A stretch of DNA of 64,000 nucleotides, from assembly GCF_008370255.1 (NCBI RefSeq), contig NZ_SEUI01000001.1, forward strand, positions 435,295 through 499,294, read 5' to 3'. Positions within the stretch are counted from its first letter, which is position 1; every line of letters begins with the position of its first letter. The notes under the pieces were generated by a model. That model had not been told where the DNA came from and ran no database searches. It saw only the letters and a program-made list of their open reading frames with translations. Of the stretch, positions 35,703-45,003 are shown piece after piece. Both the position numbers and the translations under genes were made by a program. Source of the DNA: Pseudoalteromonas sp. FUC4. Its GTDB lineage: Bacteria; Pseudomonadota; Gammaproteobacteria; Enterobacterales; Alteromonadaceae.

Positions 35703-36443
35703 ATGAGCCTTTTCAAAAAATCATTAGCCAAAGCTAAAGCAGTACCAACAAGCACTGAAAATAAAGCGCCAACGGCAGCGGCTCACGCCACTCAAGCCAA
35801 CGCGCCAGCAACCGTAAACAAGCAAACCGAGTACCAGCTTTATGCAGCAGCTATAGAATCCGACTTGGCTCAATTAAAAACATTTGCCGACATTAGCGAC
35901 AAAGCAACATACAAATCAGAAGCGCTAGAGCGCCAAGACTACCTAGCATACATAAACCAATACCGCCTAAGCGGCCAAAACCACCACAACAAGGTGTTGG
36001 CATGGGTGTTTATTTGGCTAGTTGATTTAAAGCGATGGGATGCAGTAATGGGCTTATTGCCATTAATGATCGAGCAAAAGCAACCACTGCCAACCGTGTT
36101 TAATACCAAGCATTGGGCGGCGTTCGTTATCGACCAGCTCTACGACGACGCAAATTACTACCTAGCAGAATCACAACAGCAAGGCCTGTACGACATTGGC
36201 TTTATCCTGCGCCGCTTAATTTACGTAGTTAAAAACCAAGACTGGGCAGGGCTAGAAGTGGTAGGCGGCAAGCTTTACGCAATAGCTGCAAAAGTAAATA
36301 AAGCACAGCTCAACCTAGGCAACGCGCTTTACTTTGCAGAAATGGCCCAAGCCATTAACGACAAAGCAGGCGTTAAAACCCTGCTAAAAGAATTGCAAAA
36401 AATGATTAAACCAGCGGAGCCAAAGCAGCAAACCGCTAACTAG
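35703..36443 (+). CDS. Terminase small subunit (P2 gpM-like)
   Basis: A 246-residue protein that recognises cos and loads the terminase. The middle part (RLSGQNHHNKVLAWVFIWLVDLKRWDAVMGLLPLMIEQKQPLPTVF) contains the gpM-typical LAWV..W..D......L...... pattern. The Ala/Thr-rich N-terminus (residues 10-45) is an extension not seen in P2. The order O-N-M-L matches P2. Confidence 0.88.
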   Translation: MSLFKKSLAKAKAVPTSTENKAPTAAAHATQANAPATVNKQTEYQLYAAAIESDLAQLKTFADISDKATYKSEALERQDYLAYINQYRLSGQNHHNKVLAWVFIWLVDLKRWDAVMGLLPLMIEQKQPLPTVFNTKHWAAFVIDQLYDDANYYLAESQQQGLYDIGFILRRLIYVVKNQDWAGLEVVGGKLYAIAAKVNKAQLNLGNALYFAEMAQAINDKAGVKTLLKELQKMIKPAEPKQQTAN

Positions 36444-36551
36444 CTCCAACGCCAGCGGGCAACTTAGCACAGTGCGAGTATTAATTATGTCGCCAGTGTG
36501 ACTAAGTGGCGCCCGCACCCAATTTAATGTGTGTATTTATACAGGTGCAAT

Positions 36552-36989
36552 ATGAATTTAAGCAGTATGCCACAAGCAGATTTACAAAGCGTCAATGTAA
36601 CAGTTGAAGGCAATGGCTATTACCCGGCATTAAGCACGGCTTATTTTATAGAGCATTACGCCGTTGCCCAAGAATACGCAAGCAAAAGTGATTTGCTAGT
36701 TGAAAAACTTAAACGTGCACAGGGCGAAATTAACCAAGAACTAGCAAGCGCAGTACTCACCAATGGCGAGTCACTAAATGCACAGCAAGTAATTTTTTAT
36801 AACGATGCGGTTTACAGTAAAGCCAAAGCTAACTTACTGGTATCCAAGCTTGGGAGTACGCACCGCGACAGCGCCACAGCACAAAGCCAAGCGGCAATAG
36901 ACAATCATGAACATTGGTTAAGAGAAAGTATAAACGCCATGCGATTACTGCAATCGCTTAGCTCTAACTTATCGGTAGAACTGTTATGA
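36552..36989 (+). CDS. Head completion protein (P2 gpL-like)
   Basis: A 145-residue protein in the gpL position. The ATG at 36552 follows AGGTGCAAT at good spacing and is preferred over a GTG 21 bases upstream. The C-terminal KANLLVSKLGSTHRDSATAQSQAAIDNHEHWLRESINAMRLLQ resembles the gpL family (DUF-type head-tail connector). It overlaps the next gene by 4 bases. Confidence 0.85.
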   Translation: MNLSSMPQADLQSVNVTVEGNGYYPALSTAYFIEHYAVAQEYASKSDLLVEKLKRAQGEINQELASAVLTNGESLNAQQVIFYNDAVYSKAKANLLVSKLGSTHRDSATAQSQAAIDNHEHWLRESINAMRLLQSLSSNLSVELL

Positions 36990-37459
36990 GCCAAAGCAAA
37001 ATAGCAAAGCTTAAGCAGCATTTAGCAACCGCAGAATACCAAGGCCGCAACCTAGCGCTAAGCACCCAGTTCGACAGCTGGATAGAAGGCGGCCGCATAG
37101 AGCCAAGCAGCAAAACTATTAACGGCAACGGTCTATTGGCCGCACGCTTTTATTACTCAGGGGTGATCAGCATAAACCCATGCGCAGCGCCCGCAGCACT
37201 TATTTGTGCCTTTGCATCGTTTTGGTTGCAAAACAACGGCGGGCGATACGACAGCACCGACATTGAATTTAGTGCCGACGTTAACGACGACAACAGCAAC
37301 GAAGTAGAGCTCACAATAAATCAGCTTTGCGAAGACATAGAGCTAATACAAGCACCCAGCGGCCCGTTTGAATTTAACGGCAAACGTTACGACTTTGGCG
37401 AGCAAAGCCTATGGATAGCCGAAGTGTTCACGCTTGATGGCCAAGTAAGCCGTGCTTAA
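36986..37459 (+). CDS. Tail completion protein (P2 gpR-like)
   Basis: A 157-residue protein with the gpR position and size. It shows FYYSGVISINPCAAPAALICAFASFWLQNNG and ends with IQAPSGPFEFNGKRYDFGEQSLWIAEVF, both typical of this family. It caps the tail tube for joining to the head. Its ATG overlaps the stop of the L-like gene. Confidence 0.8.
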   Translation: MSQSKIAKLKQHLATAEYQGRNLALSTQFDSWIEGGRIEPSSKTINGNGLLAARFYYSGVISINPCAAPAALICAFASFWLQNNGGRYDSTDIEFSADVNDDNSNEVELTINQLCEDIELIQAPSGPFEFNGKRYDFGEQSLWIAEVFTLDGQVSRA

Positions 37460-38084
37460 TCTCAAGTTTGTTGAAGGCCGCAGCAAAGAGCAGCTAGCGT
37501 TTTTGCAGCTTAAGCCACAAAAGCGCCGCAACATATTGCGCAGTGCAATACGTGCAGCAAACAAAAGCAGTAAAGAGCGGATCACCAGGCAAAGTGATTT
37601 AGCCGGAAAAACATGGCAAGACCGCGCCAACGGCAAAAAAAAGAAAATGCTAACCAAGCTAAAACGCAACATGAAGGTGCGCTACGGCGCAAATAGCGCA
37701 AGCGTATATTTTAAAGGTGGCAACAGCGGAAAAATAGCCCGCGCCCACCAAGAGGGCATAAGCCTAGATGCAGGCAAGCCAAAAAGCAGTGCCGCACAAA
37801 ATAAAGAAGGCCCAGCCACACGCAACTTAGCCAGAGCATTAATAAGCGAGGGTTACAAAATACCGCGCGGCAAAGGCAAGGGCAGCAAGCGACCAAGTAT
37901 TAAATGGATAACAGCAAACTTAAGTATTAACCAAGCAGGGTTTTTACTGCGCGAATTAAAGGGCAGCTCAGGCAAGAGCGCATGGAAAATTGATTTACCG
38001 GCCCGCTCATTTTTGGGGCAAACAATGGCCGAACAAAAAGAGCAAATGAATTTTATTTTAAACAAAGCTATGCAAGTGGCGTAG
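37452..38084 (+). CDS. Tail completion / virion morphogenesis protein (P2 gpS-like)
   Basis: This 210-residue basic protein begins at a GTG inside the end of the R-like gene. Typical gpS features are LQLKPQKRRNILRSAIRAANKSSKERITRQSDLAGKTW and GNSGKIARAHQEG. The length exceeds P2 gpS (150 aa) by an inserted lysine- and glycine-rich loop near residues 135-155. It works with the R-like protein in joining heads to tails. Confidence 0.85.
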   Translation: MLNLKFVEGRSKEQLAFLQLKPQKRRNILRSAIRAANKSSKERITRQSDLAGKTWQDRANGKKKKMLTKLKRNMKVRYGANSASVYFKGGNSGKIARAHQEGISLDAGKPKSSAAQNKEGPATRNLARALISEGYKIPRGKGKGSKRPSIKWITANLSINQAGFLLRELKGSSGKSAWKIDLPARSFLGQTMAEQKEQMNFILNKAMQVA

Positions 38085-38105
38085 CGCAAAGCAAAAGGAA
38101 CGACC

Positions 38106-39206
38106 ATGGCACAAGGTAAAGTATCCGTTGCCGCCATTCAAACAGGCAGTGGCGCTACAAAACAGGTAGAACGCACCGTATTGTTCATCGGCCAAGCGCC
38201 CGAAAACAACGGCAAAATTCTACCCATTAATGCACAAAGCGACTTTGATGCTGAGTTTGGCGTAGCCGACTCACCGTTAAAAACTCAAGTTAAAGCATGG
38301 CAGCGCAACGGCGACGACCTAGTAAGTGGTTATGCAATAGCGCACGCAATCGACGCCGACGTAATGGCGCTTATTGACGAAGCAATGGATCAAGACGTAA
38401 GCCCCGAAATTATTGTTATTTGCACACCCGTAACAGGCAAAGCAGAAGTAGAAAGCTACCAAGCTAAAGCGCTTGAAATTCTATCAAGCCTTGCGCGTCG
38501 CGTGCGCTTTTTAGTAGCAGCACCTGGTCTAACCGAGTTACAAAACTGGTCAGACTTAGTCACCGCATTGCAGCCAATTACCGACGGCGTAGTAGCACCG
38601 CAAACAGCTGTTATTCCTTTGTTATTTGGCGACGAGCTAGGCGCAGTAACTGGGCGTTTATGTAAAAGCGCAGTCACTATTGCCGACAGCCCAATGCGGG
38701 TGCTAACGGGTGCAATGTCATTAATGCCGCATCCGGTAGATGCCGCAGGCAAACCGCTAACCAACTCAACCACAGCTGCGCTAGACGCACTGCGCTTTAG
38801 TTGCACACAGTTTTATCCTGATTTCGATGGCACATATTTTGGCGACGTAAACATGCTAGATGCTGAAGGCGGCGACTTTCAGCAAATCGAAGCAGGCCGC
38901 ATTGTCGACAAGGCCGCACGCGACGTGCGCATTATTGCCATTCAAAACATTAAAAACCGCCGCCTAAACAACAGCACCAGCGGTATTGAGTTTGGTAAGC
39001 GCATCATGGGCAAACCGCTACGCGAAATGGCGCGCTCAATTAACATTGGTGCCGACAAGTTTCCAGGCTTAATCGACACGCCAAAAGACGACAGCATCAA
39101 CCTAACGTTTATGAACGCAACTACATTGCAAGTAGTACTCAAGGTTAAGCCAATCAACTCACCCAACACCATCATTGTTGGCATCATGTTAGATAACGCA
39201 GAGTAG
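38106..39206 (+). CDS. Tail sheath protein (P2 gpFI-like)
   Basis: The 366-residue contractile sheath subunit. It has a mixed alpha/beta core (VIVICTPVTGKAEVESYQAKALEILSSLARRVRFLVAAPG, then VIPLLFGDELGAVTGRLC) and a typical C-terminal handshake region (LREMARSINIGADKFPGLIDTPKDDSINLTF...). The same size class as P2 FI (396 aa). AAAGGAACGACC precedes the ATG. Confidence 0.9.
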   Translation: MAQGKVSVAAIQTGSGATKQVERTVLFIGQAPENNGKILPINAQSDFDAEFGVADSPLKTQVKAWQRNGDDLVSGYAIAHAIDADVMALIDEAMDQDVSPEIIVICTPVTGKAEVESYQAKALEILSSLARRVRFLVAAPGLTELQNWSDLVTALQPITDGVVAPQTAVIPLLFGDELGAVTGRLCKSAVTIADSPMRVLTGAMSLMPHPVDAAGKPLTNSTTAALDALRFSCTQFYPDFDGTYFGDVNMLDAEGGDFQQIEAGRIVDKAARDVRIIAIQNIKNRRLNNSTSGIEFGKRIMGKPLREMARSINIGADKFPGLIDTPKDDSINLTFMNATTLQVVLKVKPINSPNTIIVGIMLDNAE

Positions 39207-39214
39207 GAGCGAAC

Positions 39215-39664
39215 ATGCAAAAAGTACTAGGCGGTAAAGACTTCGACATATTCATTGGTAACTCAATGGTGCATGTAATTGAAGCAACCGTAAAAATCAC
39301 CGACGGCCGCACCGTTAAAAAAGTACGCGGCGTACCAAAAGGATTTATCGACGGCGACGTAGAAGCCGAAGTAACCCTAAACCTCGACCACGAAAACTGG
39401 CTAATTGTCCAAGCGCAAGCAGAAAAAGCAGGCAGCTGGAAAGGCATAGAGCCATTCGACGTAGCCTTTAACGCCGAAGTAGCCGCAGGCAAAAAGAACA
39501 TTGAAGCGTTTGGCTGTTTGCCGCAGCTAGACGAAATACTAAACATCAAAGCCGACGGCGGCGAAGAAGACACAACATCAATTAAGTGTCCGGTTACCAG
39601 CCCCGACTTTGTAAAAATTAACGGCGTGCCGTACCTAACATCTGACGAAGTGAGAGACTTGTAA
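39215..39664 (+). CDS. Tail tube protein (P2 gpFII-like)
   Basis: A 149-residue strand-rich protein directly after the sheath gene. IFIGNSMVHVIEATVKITDGRTVKKVRGVPKGFIDGDVEAEVTLNLD has the alternating pattern of tail tube subunits of the gpFII/Hcp-like fold. The order sheath-tube is universal in this group. The stop codon overlaps the next start by one base (TAATG). Confidence 0.88.
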   Translation: MQKVLGGKDFDIFIGNSMVHVIEATVKITDGRTVKKVRGVPKGFIDGDVEAEVTLNLDHENWLIVQAQAEKAGSWKGIEPFDVAFNAEVAAGKKNIEAFGCLPQLDEILNIKADGGEEDTTSIKCPVTSPDFVKINGVPYLTSDEVRDL

Positions 39665-40293
39665 TGACCAAAGCCATTCGCAAACTAACTGCCGCAACAC
39701 TGCTTAGCACCTTAAAGGCCTGCGGCTACCGCGTGTTCGAGGGAGAATTAAACCTAAACATCATAGGTATTCGCCACCACAACACGCGCGCCAATACCTT
39801 TAACGATGTTATTTGCGTGCTGTATCAGCAAGGCGGCGAGTGGCAATTAAAGCAGTACAAAGCAACCACCGACGCCGGCATTTATTGGCGTCAAAACCCA
39901 ATGAACGTAAGCGGCACAGCAGTACTTATTGCAGGGCAGCATAAAAGTTTATGGAAGTTGGGTTATCACCAGGGCAAATACCGCGCCCTCGTGCAGCATA
40001 AACCTGTTGTTGTCCTACGCGACAACAACCACGACACCGAGTTAGACACGGACGTCACACCCCAAGCAGTATTACAACAAGGTTACTTTGGCATTAACTG
40101 TCACCGCGCAAACAGCAAAACCACATCAACTCAAGTTGATAAATGGTCAGCTGGTTGCCAAGTGCTAGCTAATCCAAGCGACTTTAACGAGCTTATTGCT
40201 TTGTGTGACCAATCAGCAGCCAAGTACGGCCCTTATTTTAGCTACACACTGCTAGACCAAGCAGACATTAAAAAACCAACAGAGAGTAAATAA
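39664..40293 (+). CDS. Candidate endolysin with L,D-transpeptidase-like C-terminus
   Basis: A 209-residue protein between the tube and the tail chaperone genes, where HP1-like phages carry their lysis genes. The C-terminal third contains GINCHRAN...VDKWSAGCQVLANPSDFNELIALC: a His followed by an SxGC-like Cys, the pattern of YkuD/L,D-transpeptidase-like peptidoglycan enzymes used by some phages. The N-terminal half is strand-rich with TFNDVICVLYQQGGEWQLKQYKATTDAG. No signal peptide is seen, so export would need the holin-like proteins. The enzymatic call is moderate. Confidence 0.65.
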   Translation: MTKAIRKLTAATLLSTLKACGYRVFEGELNLNIIGIRHHNTRANTFNDVICVLYQQGGEWQLKQYKATTDAGIYWRQNPMNVSGTAVLIAGQHKSLWKLGYHQGKYRALVQHKPVVVLRDNNHDTELDTDVTPQAVLQQGYFGINCHRANSKTTSTQVDKWSAGCQVLANPSDFNELIALCDQSAAKYGPYFSYTLLDQADIKKPTESK

Positions 40294-40295
40294 TC

Positions 40296-40583
40296 ATGGC
40301 GTTCGAGAAAAAAATCACATTAGAAACCCCAGTAGGCGAAATTACATTTAACGTAAACGCAAGCGATTACAACAAATACATTAATGCTACGCAGCCAAAC
40401 AACAAAGTGCAGCCAGCCACTAACTTTGTATTAAACACCGTAGTGCAAGAAGACGCTAAAAAATTAAAAGAGCTAGTGCAACAGCCAGGCGCAGCATTAT
40501 TTTTAGTGGGTGCAATTGTTGAAGACTACCAACCGGAGTTTAATTTCACCGTAAAAAAATCGAAGACCGAGCCAAGCAAATAG
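40296..40583 (+). CDS. Tail assembly chaperone, short form (P2 gpE-like)
   Basis: A 95-residue protein ending in VKKSKTEPSK. It matches the size and place of P2 gpE, between tube and tape measure. ITFNVNASDYNKYIN and VQQPGAALFLVGAIVEDYQPEF are conserved-looking segments. A slippery A-run near its end allows the longer E+E' product. Confidence 0.88.
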   Translation: MAFEKKITLETPVGEITFNVNASDYNKYINATQPNNKVQPATNFVLNTVVQEDAKKLKELVQQPGAALFLVGAIVEDYQPEFNFTVKKSKTEPSK

Positions 40584-40747
40584 GCAAGTCTCGGTTAGAT
40601 CAGCTACAGGCATACCACGCCAAATATTTTGGCGCGGTTACCGCCACCCAAGAGAGCCTAGCGCAAGCGCTATACCTCGAAACGCAGCAGCAAGAAAACT
40701 TTGTAATAGCGGTAAACAACGGCATATGCCAAGCACTAAGCGAGTAA
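40296..40747 (+). CDS. Tail assembly chaperone, -1 frameshift product E+E'
   Basis: After the heptamer A AAA AAA the -1 frame stays open for 62 more codons (IEDRAKQIGKSRLDQLQAYH..., ending NNGICQALSE). The E' part fills the whole space between the E stop and the tape measure start, has coding character and no start codon of its own. The resulting protein is about 150 residues. Low-frequency E+E' synthesis is a conserved requirement for contractile and siphophage tail assembly, where the long form binds the tape measure. Confidence 0.85.
40553..40559 (+). promoter_or_regulatory. -1 ribosomal frameshift site (A AAA AAA)
   Basis: A seven-A slippery heptamer in the correct phase: frame-0 codons AAA AAA can re-pair with AAA AAA one base back. 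The frame-0 stop lies 20 bases further. Confidence 0.85.
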
Positions 40748-40751
40748 ATTA

Positions 40752-43547
40752 ATGGCCACGCTCAGCAAACTAGACAAGCTAACTTATTCAATCGGCATCA
40801 TCGACAAAGTGACGGGCCCGGTTAATAAAGTCATGGCTAAAATTAATCAGCTGAGCCAGCAAACAGCCGCCGCGCAAGATCAAATGATGCGCGGCGCAGC
40901 CACAGCCGTTGGTGGTGGTTATGCACTAGCGCAATCACTCGCCCCCGCAATTGATCACGTTGCCGCTTTGGGCGAGGTGCAATCATTGGGCGTTGCCGAC
41001 GACGCACTGCAAAAGCTTTCTAAAACATCATACGAATTTGGCTTTCAGTTCGGTGGCAACTCTGCCGAGTTTGTGCGCAGTGCCTACGACATTCAATCAG
41101 CCATTGCCGGACTAACGGGCGATGAGCTATCAGAATTTACTAAAACATCAAACATACTGGCGGTAGCAACCAAAGCCGACGCGGCCACCATTACCAGCTA
41201 CATGGGCACCATGTATGGCATATTTGAAAAAACAGCTAACAAAATGGGCAAGTCTAATTGGGTAAACCAAATAGCAGGCCAAACCGCCACCGCCGTACAA
41301 CTTTACAAAACCACCGGTGCAGAAATGCAAGCGGCGTTTTCAAACCTTGGCGCAACGGCAACAAATATTGGCCTAAGCTCAGCCCAGCAATTTGCCCTAG
41401 TGGGCGAGTTACAGCTGGTTGCTAAGTCGGGTTCGGTTGCAGGCACGCAAGCCGCATCACTATTACAGGGTATTGGCAAAGCACAAGAGTCGCTAGGCAT
41501 TCAATTAACCGACGATAACGGCGACATGCTTGCAATAGACGTAGTGCTAGGGCGCATTAATAACCGCCTGTCATCACTGGGTTCTGTTGCGCGTGGCGAT
41601 GTGCTAACACAAATATTTGGCAAGCAAGGCGCAAAAGCAGTCGACGTACTCAGCACCAAAGTCGATAAATTAAAAGACGGCATTGCTGTTTTCGAAAACG
41701 TGCAAGACAACTCAAAAGCGGCAGAAATGGCAAACATCATTGCAAGCCCGTGGGATAGACTAGGCGGTTCATTTAATGCCGCAGCCACCGCAATGGGTAA
41801 CCGCTTGTTGCCCGTAGTAGAGCCATTTGTAGAAGTGCTTGCATCAATGTTTGCGGGCATCGTTTCGCTAACCGAAGAATTCCCATTTTTATCAAGCGTA
41901 ATATCAGTCGCGGTGGTGGGCGTAGTCGCACTTATGACCGCCTTTGGACTCGCCACCTTTGCAATGGGGTTATATAACTTTGCAACAGGCATTGGCATAA
42001 CGCTAACCAATGCACAGCTAATAGTAACTAAGCTATGGCAGGGCGCATTAATCGCACTGCGTGTTGCAGGGTTCTTATCGCTTATAGCGACCATGGGTGC
42101 GGCCGCTATTGCCATGGGTACATTTAAAGCGGTTATGCTTGCAGGCCAAGCGGCCACTTGGCTATTTAACGCAGCACTTTGGGCAAACCCATTAACATGG
42201 GTTGTTATAGCAGTTGTTGCATTGGTAGCCATTGTTGGCGCACTAATATATTACTGGAATGATCTTGTAGCAGCGTTTTCAGAAACTGCATGGGGCAAAG
42301 TACTTTTTGGGGTATTCGACACTGTTAAAGCCGCGTTCAATAGCGTAATCGACAGCGTTAAATGGGTGCTAGAAGCGCTAGGCCTTATTGACGACACAGA
42401 AACAAAAATGAAAACAGAGGTTGTTACAGCCCACGAAAACATTAATAGATCGCAACACATAGCACCAAATAGTCCTGCAAATAATGCAGCGCCTAAATTA
42501 GCGTCAATTACCGAAACCGAAGAAATGCGAGTGCAAGCCTTAGTAAAACATCGCGCTGCAAATGATCCTATAAATTATGCAGCACAACCCAAAATAATGA
42601 CCGAGCGTGAAGCCGCAAACGATGCATTTAAATTTACTAGCCAGCGCTTGCCAGCAGTACCAACCGACAACACAGCACCGTTAAATTTACAGGCGCAAGC
42701 GCGCAGCCAAGCATTAATAAATAATGCATTCCCAAGCGAGCAAAACAACGCAGTAAATAACAGCGCAGTAGCTAACAGCGCAGTGAGCGGCAATACTGCA
42801 AGCAGCACAGTAACTAACGGCGCAGTGAATGCCACGCAAAAAAATGCGGCAACGGCAATCGACAACGCAACTAACGCCACGCAAAACAATGCGGCAACGG
42901 TAACTAACAGCGCAACTAGCACGAAGGCATTAGCAGCGGTAAATAGCAGTGTAAATAACGCTACGCAAAACAGCTTAGCGCCAGCGGCCATAGCTGCCCA
43001 GCCAAAAGTAATGACCGAGCGTGAAGCCGCAAACGATGCATTTAAATTTACTAGCCAGCGCTTACCTGCAGTGCCAACCGACAGCACCGTACCGTTAAAT
43101 TTACAGGCGCAAGCCCGCAGCCAGGCATTAATAAGCAATGCATTCCCAAGCGAGCAAAACAAAGCAGTTACGGTTGCAAATAACAATATTACTAACTCGG
43201 CAAATTCGCCTGTTTATAACGCTAAGCAAGCGCAGCTGGTAAGCGTTAATCAAGGCGCGGCGCCAGAGCCAGCATTGCCCAGCGTAAAAGCAGATCAGGT
43301 AATTACTAACACAGCCAGCAACAGCGCCGAAAAAGCACAGCAAATTAGCGCAGAACAACAGGCCACTGCATATAAGCCCAAACTACAAAAGTCGGCCTAC
43401 TTGCAAAGCCTAACCAACAACAGCAGCAACACAAATAACAACAGCAATAGCAGCGATAGCAGCAAGCATATAAGCATTGAAAACGTAAACTTTAAATCAG
43501 ACGACTTAGCGCAAAGCTTTGAACAAATGATGGAGCTAGCAGGTTAA
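40752..43547 (+). CDS. Tail tape measure protein (P2 gpT-like)
   Basis: The 931-residue tape measure sets tail length. Residues 1-350 have the phage tail tape measure (TP901-like) core with FQFGGNSAEFVRSAYDIQSAIAGLTGDEL and GTQAASLLQGIGKAQESLGIQL. Hydrophobic segments follow (about 370-510, several GxxxA helices such as WVVIAVVALVAIVGALIYYWNDL). Residues 610-810 are Asn/Ala/Thr-rich with a duplicated 56-residue block. It is longer than P2 gpT (815 aa) by roughly the repeat region. Confidence 0.93.
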   Translation: MATLSKLDKLTYSIGIIDKVTGPVNKVMAKINQLSQQTAAAQDQMMRGAATAVGGGYALAQSLAPAIDHVAALGEVQSLGVADDALQKLSKTSYEFGFQFGGNSAEFVRSAYDIQSAIAGLTGDELSEFTKTSNILAVATKADAATITSYMGTMYGIFEKTANKMGKSNWVNQIAGQTATAVQLYKTTGAEMQAAFSNLGATATNIGLSSAQQFALVGELQLVAKSGSVAGTQAASLLQGIGKAQESLGIQLTDDNGDMLAIDVVLGRINNRLSSLGSVARGDVLTQIFGKQGAKAVDVLSTKVDKLKDGIAVFENVQDNSKAAEMANIIASPWDRLGGSFNAAATAMGNRLLPVVEPFVEVLASMFAGIVSLTEEFPFLSSVISVAVVGVVALMTAFGLATFAMGLYNFATGIGITLTNAQLIVTKLWQGALIALRVAGFLSLIATMGAAAIAMGTFKAVMLAGQAATWLFNAALWANPLTWVVIAVVALVAIVGALIYYWNDLVAAFSETAWGKVLFGVFDTVKAAFNSVIDSVKWVLEALGLIDDTETKMKTEVVTAHENINRSQHIAPNSPANNAAPKLASITETEEMRVQALVKHRAANDPINYAAQPKIMTEREAANDAFKFTSQRLPAVPTDNTAPLNLQAQARSQALINNAFPSEQNNAVNNSAVANSAVSGNTASSTVTNGAVNATQKNAATAIDNATNATQNNAATVTNSATSTKALAAVNSSVNNATQNSLAPAAIAAQPKVMTEREAANDAFKFTSQRLPAVPTDSTVPLNLQAQARSQALISNAFPSEQNKAVTVANNNITNSANSPVYNAKQAQLVSVNQGAAPEPALPSVKADQVITNTASNSAEKAQQISAEQQATAYKPKLQKSAYLQSLTNNSSNTNNNSNSSDSSKHISIENVNFKSDDLAQSFEQMMELAG
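42588..42755 (+). repeat. Internal repeat of the tape measure gene, copy 1
   Basis: About 168 bases encoding MTEREAANDAFKFTSQRLPA...NAFPSEQN, repeated 414 bases downstream at about 90% identity, with a low-complexity Asn/Ala/Thr linker in between. Confidence 0.9.
43002..43169 (+). repeat. Internal repeat of the tape measure gene, copy 2
   Basis: Second copy of the 168-base unit. Differences are mostly silent or conservative (for example DNTA versus DSTV), which points to a recent in-frame duplication. Confidence 0.9.
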
Positions 43548-43873
43548 TGAAATTTGATATAGCACTACACATAGACCTAGAAGTACAAGACGGCGACTTT
43601 ATGCTTAACGACTCGCTAAGTCCCAGTACGTTTAAAAAAGCCGACGTAATAAGTCAGGATATAAAGCACCGCATTTTAGAAAGCGACTTACTAACCAAGC
43701 TTGTTGGCTTGCGCAACAAAAACGGCATAGCGCCCATATTAACCGAGCTAGAACTACTAACAGAGCAAGACAATCGCGTAAAGCCAGGCACAATAAAAGT
43801 GCACCGCAACGACGATGGCACGCTAAGCATTAACGCGCAAACACGACAGTATGGGAGCAGCAATGAACTTTAA
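43547..43873 (+). CDS. DUF2590-like tail protein
   Basis: A 108-residue protein whose start overlaps the tape measure stop (TTAATG). The pattern KFDIALHIDLEVQDGDFMLNDSLSPSTFKKADVISQDIKHRILESDLLTKLVGLRN is that of DUF2590/W-like (gp25-family-like) baseplate wedge proteins in HP1-like phages. Such proteins sit directly before the J gene, as here. Confidence 0.75.
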   Translation: MKFDIALHIDLEVQDGDFMLNDSLSPSTFKKADVISQDIKHRILESDLLTKLVGLRNKNGIAPILTELELLTEQDNRVKPGTIKVHRNDDGTLSINAQTRQYGSSNEL

Positions 43874-45002
43874 AACAATGATGCAAAATGCAGGCTTGCC
43901 AATGGACGAGCAATCAGCAGCGGAGCAATGGCAGGCCCAACTAAAAGAGCAGAACATACAAGTTGCTAATAACTCACCGTTTAGCCCGTTCTGGCGAACC
44001 GTTGAAGCGCTAATAACCAAGCCGTTAGTGCAGCTATTAAACTGGGTTGCGCAGCAGCTTATGCCAAATCTATTTATAATGACCGCCAGCCGCGACGCGC
44101 TAATAGAAAAGCATGGCCCAGCTCGCAACGTATTTATTCAAGCGGGCGTAGCGGCCCAAGGCATACTCACGTTCACGCGCCAAGACACCGCGGGCGAAAG
44201 CTCAATTACTGCCGGTGCGCAAATTGCTACCGACGTGCTAGGCGAACAAGTATATAAATTAACCATAATGCAAGATGTGCACTTTGCGCCAGGGCAAAGC
44301 ACGGCGTACGCATTAGCGCAAGCACAAGAAGAGGGCGCAGCATATAACTTGCCAGCAAACGCATACCGTTACTTTGTTGAGCAGCAAGAGGGCATAACAG
44401 TAACTAACAACCAAGACTGGCTAATAAAGCCCGGGGCAAACACAGAAGGCACAGAGGATTACCGCCTGCGCATACGTAACGTGTTCGGCACCGCCGCCCG
44501 CTGGCACATTAACGCAGTTTACACACAAATCATTGCAAGCTTTGGCGTGCCAATAGATAACATCTACATTCAAACCGGAGCGCCGCGCGGCCCAGGCACA
44601 GCAAACGCCTACATATACCTAGACATAGGCGCAGTACCAACCGCTTTACTGGGCGCAATTAATCAGCACATAAGAACCGCAGGGCATCACGGCCTGGGCG
44701 ACGACTTCATAGTGTATGCAATGGCAACCACTGGGTTTAATGTAACAGCAACATACAAGCTACACTCGCAAAGCGAAGACATACAAAGCGAGTTAACAAC
44801 ATTTATACAAGCGGCGTTCAGGCAAAATGCAGCATACGCACCCACCCGCGTAGCGCATCAATGCGTGTTCAGCGTTAGCCAACTGGGTGCAGAGTGCCAC
44901 GCGCAATTTAGTGAACTGCAATCAATCAAGTTCGACATTGACGACATAACCGCCGCCAACTGGTTGCCCGTGCTTTCATCACTAACAGTAACCAAGGGCT
45001 AA
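43863..45002 (+). CDS. Baseplate assembly protein J-like
   Basis: The 379-residue protein belongs to the gpJ family of baseplate wedge proteins: ALIEKHGPARNVFIQAGVAAQGILTFTRQD, the GTEDYRLRIRNVFGTAARWHINAVYTQIIASF segment and VPIDNIYIQTGAPRGPGTANAYIYLDIG are typical. The ATG at 43863 follows GGGAGCAGCA and is preferred over the earlier in-frame ATG at 43851. It overlaps the preceding gene by 11 bases. Confidence 0.88.
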   Translation: MNFKTMMQNAGLPMDEQSAAEQWQAQLKEQNIQVANNSPFSPFWRTVEALITKPLVQLLNWVAQQLMPNLFIMTASRDALIEKHGPARNVFIQAGVAAQGILTFTRQDTAGESSITAGAQIATDVLGEQVYKLTIMQDVHFAPGQSTAYALAQAQEEGAAYNLPANAYRYFVEQQEGITVTNNQDWLIKPGANTEGTEDYRLRIRNVFGTAARWHINAVYTQIIASFGVPIDNIYIQTGAPRGPGTANAYIYLDIGAVPTALLGAINQHIRTAGHHGLGDDFIVYAMATTGFNVTATYKLHSQSEDIQSELTTFIQAAFRQNAAYAPTRVAHQCVFSVSQLGAECHAQFSELQSIKFDIDDITAANWLPVLSSLTVTKG

Positions 45003-45003
45003 A

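Noticed and set aside
42575..43186. Large minus-strand frame with repeated segments in the tape measure gene
   Set aside because: Its internal repeats are only the reverse reading of the duplicated tape measure block.
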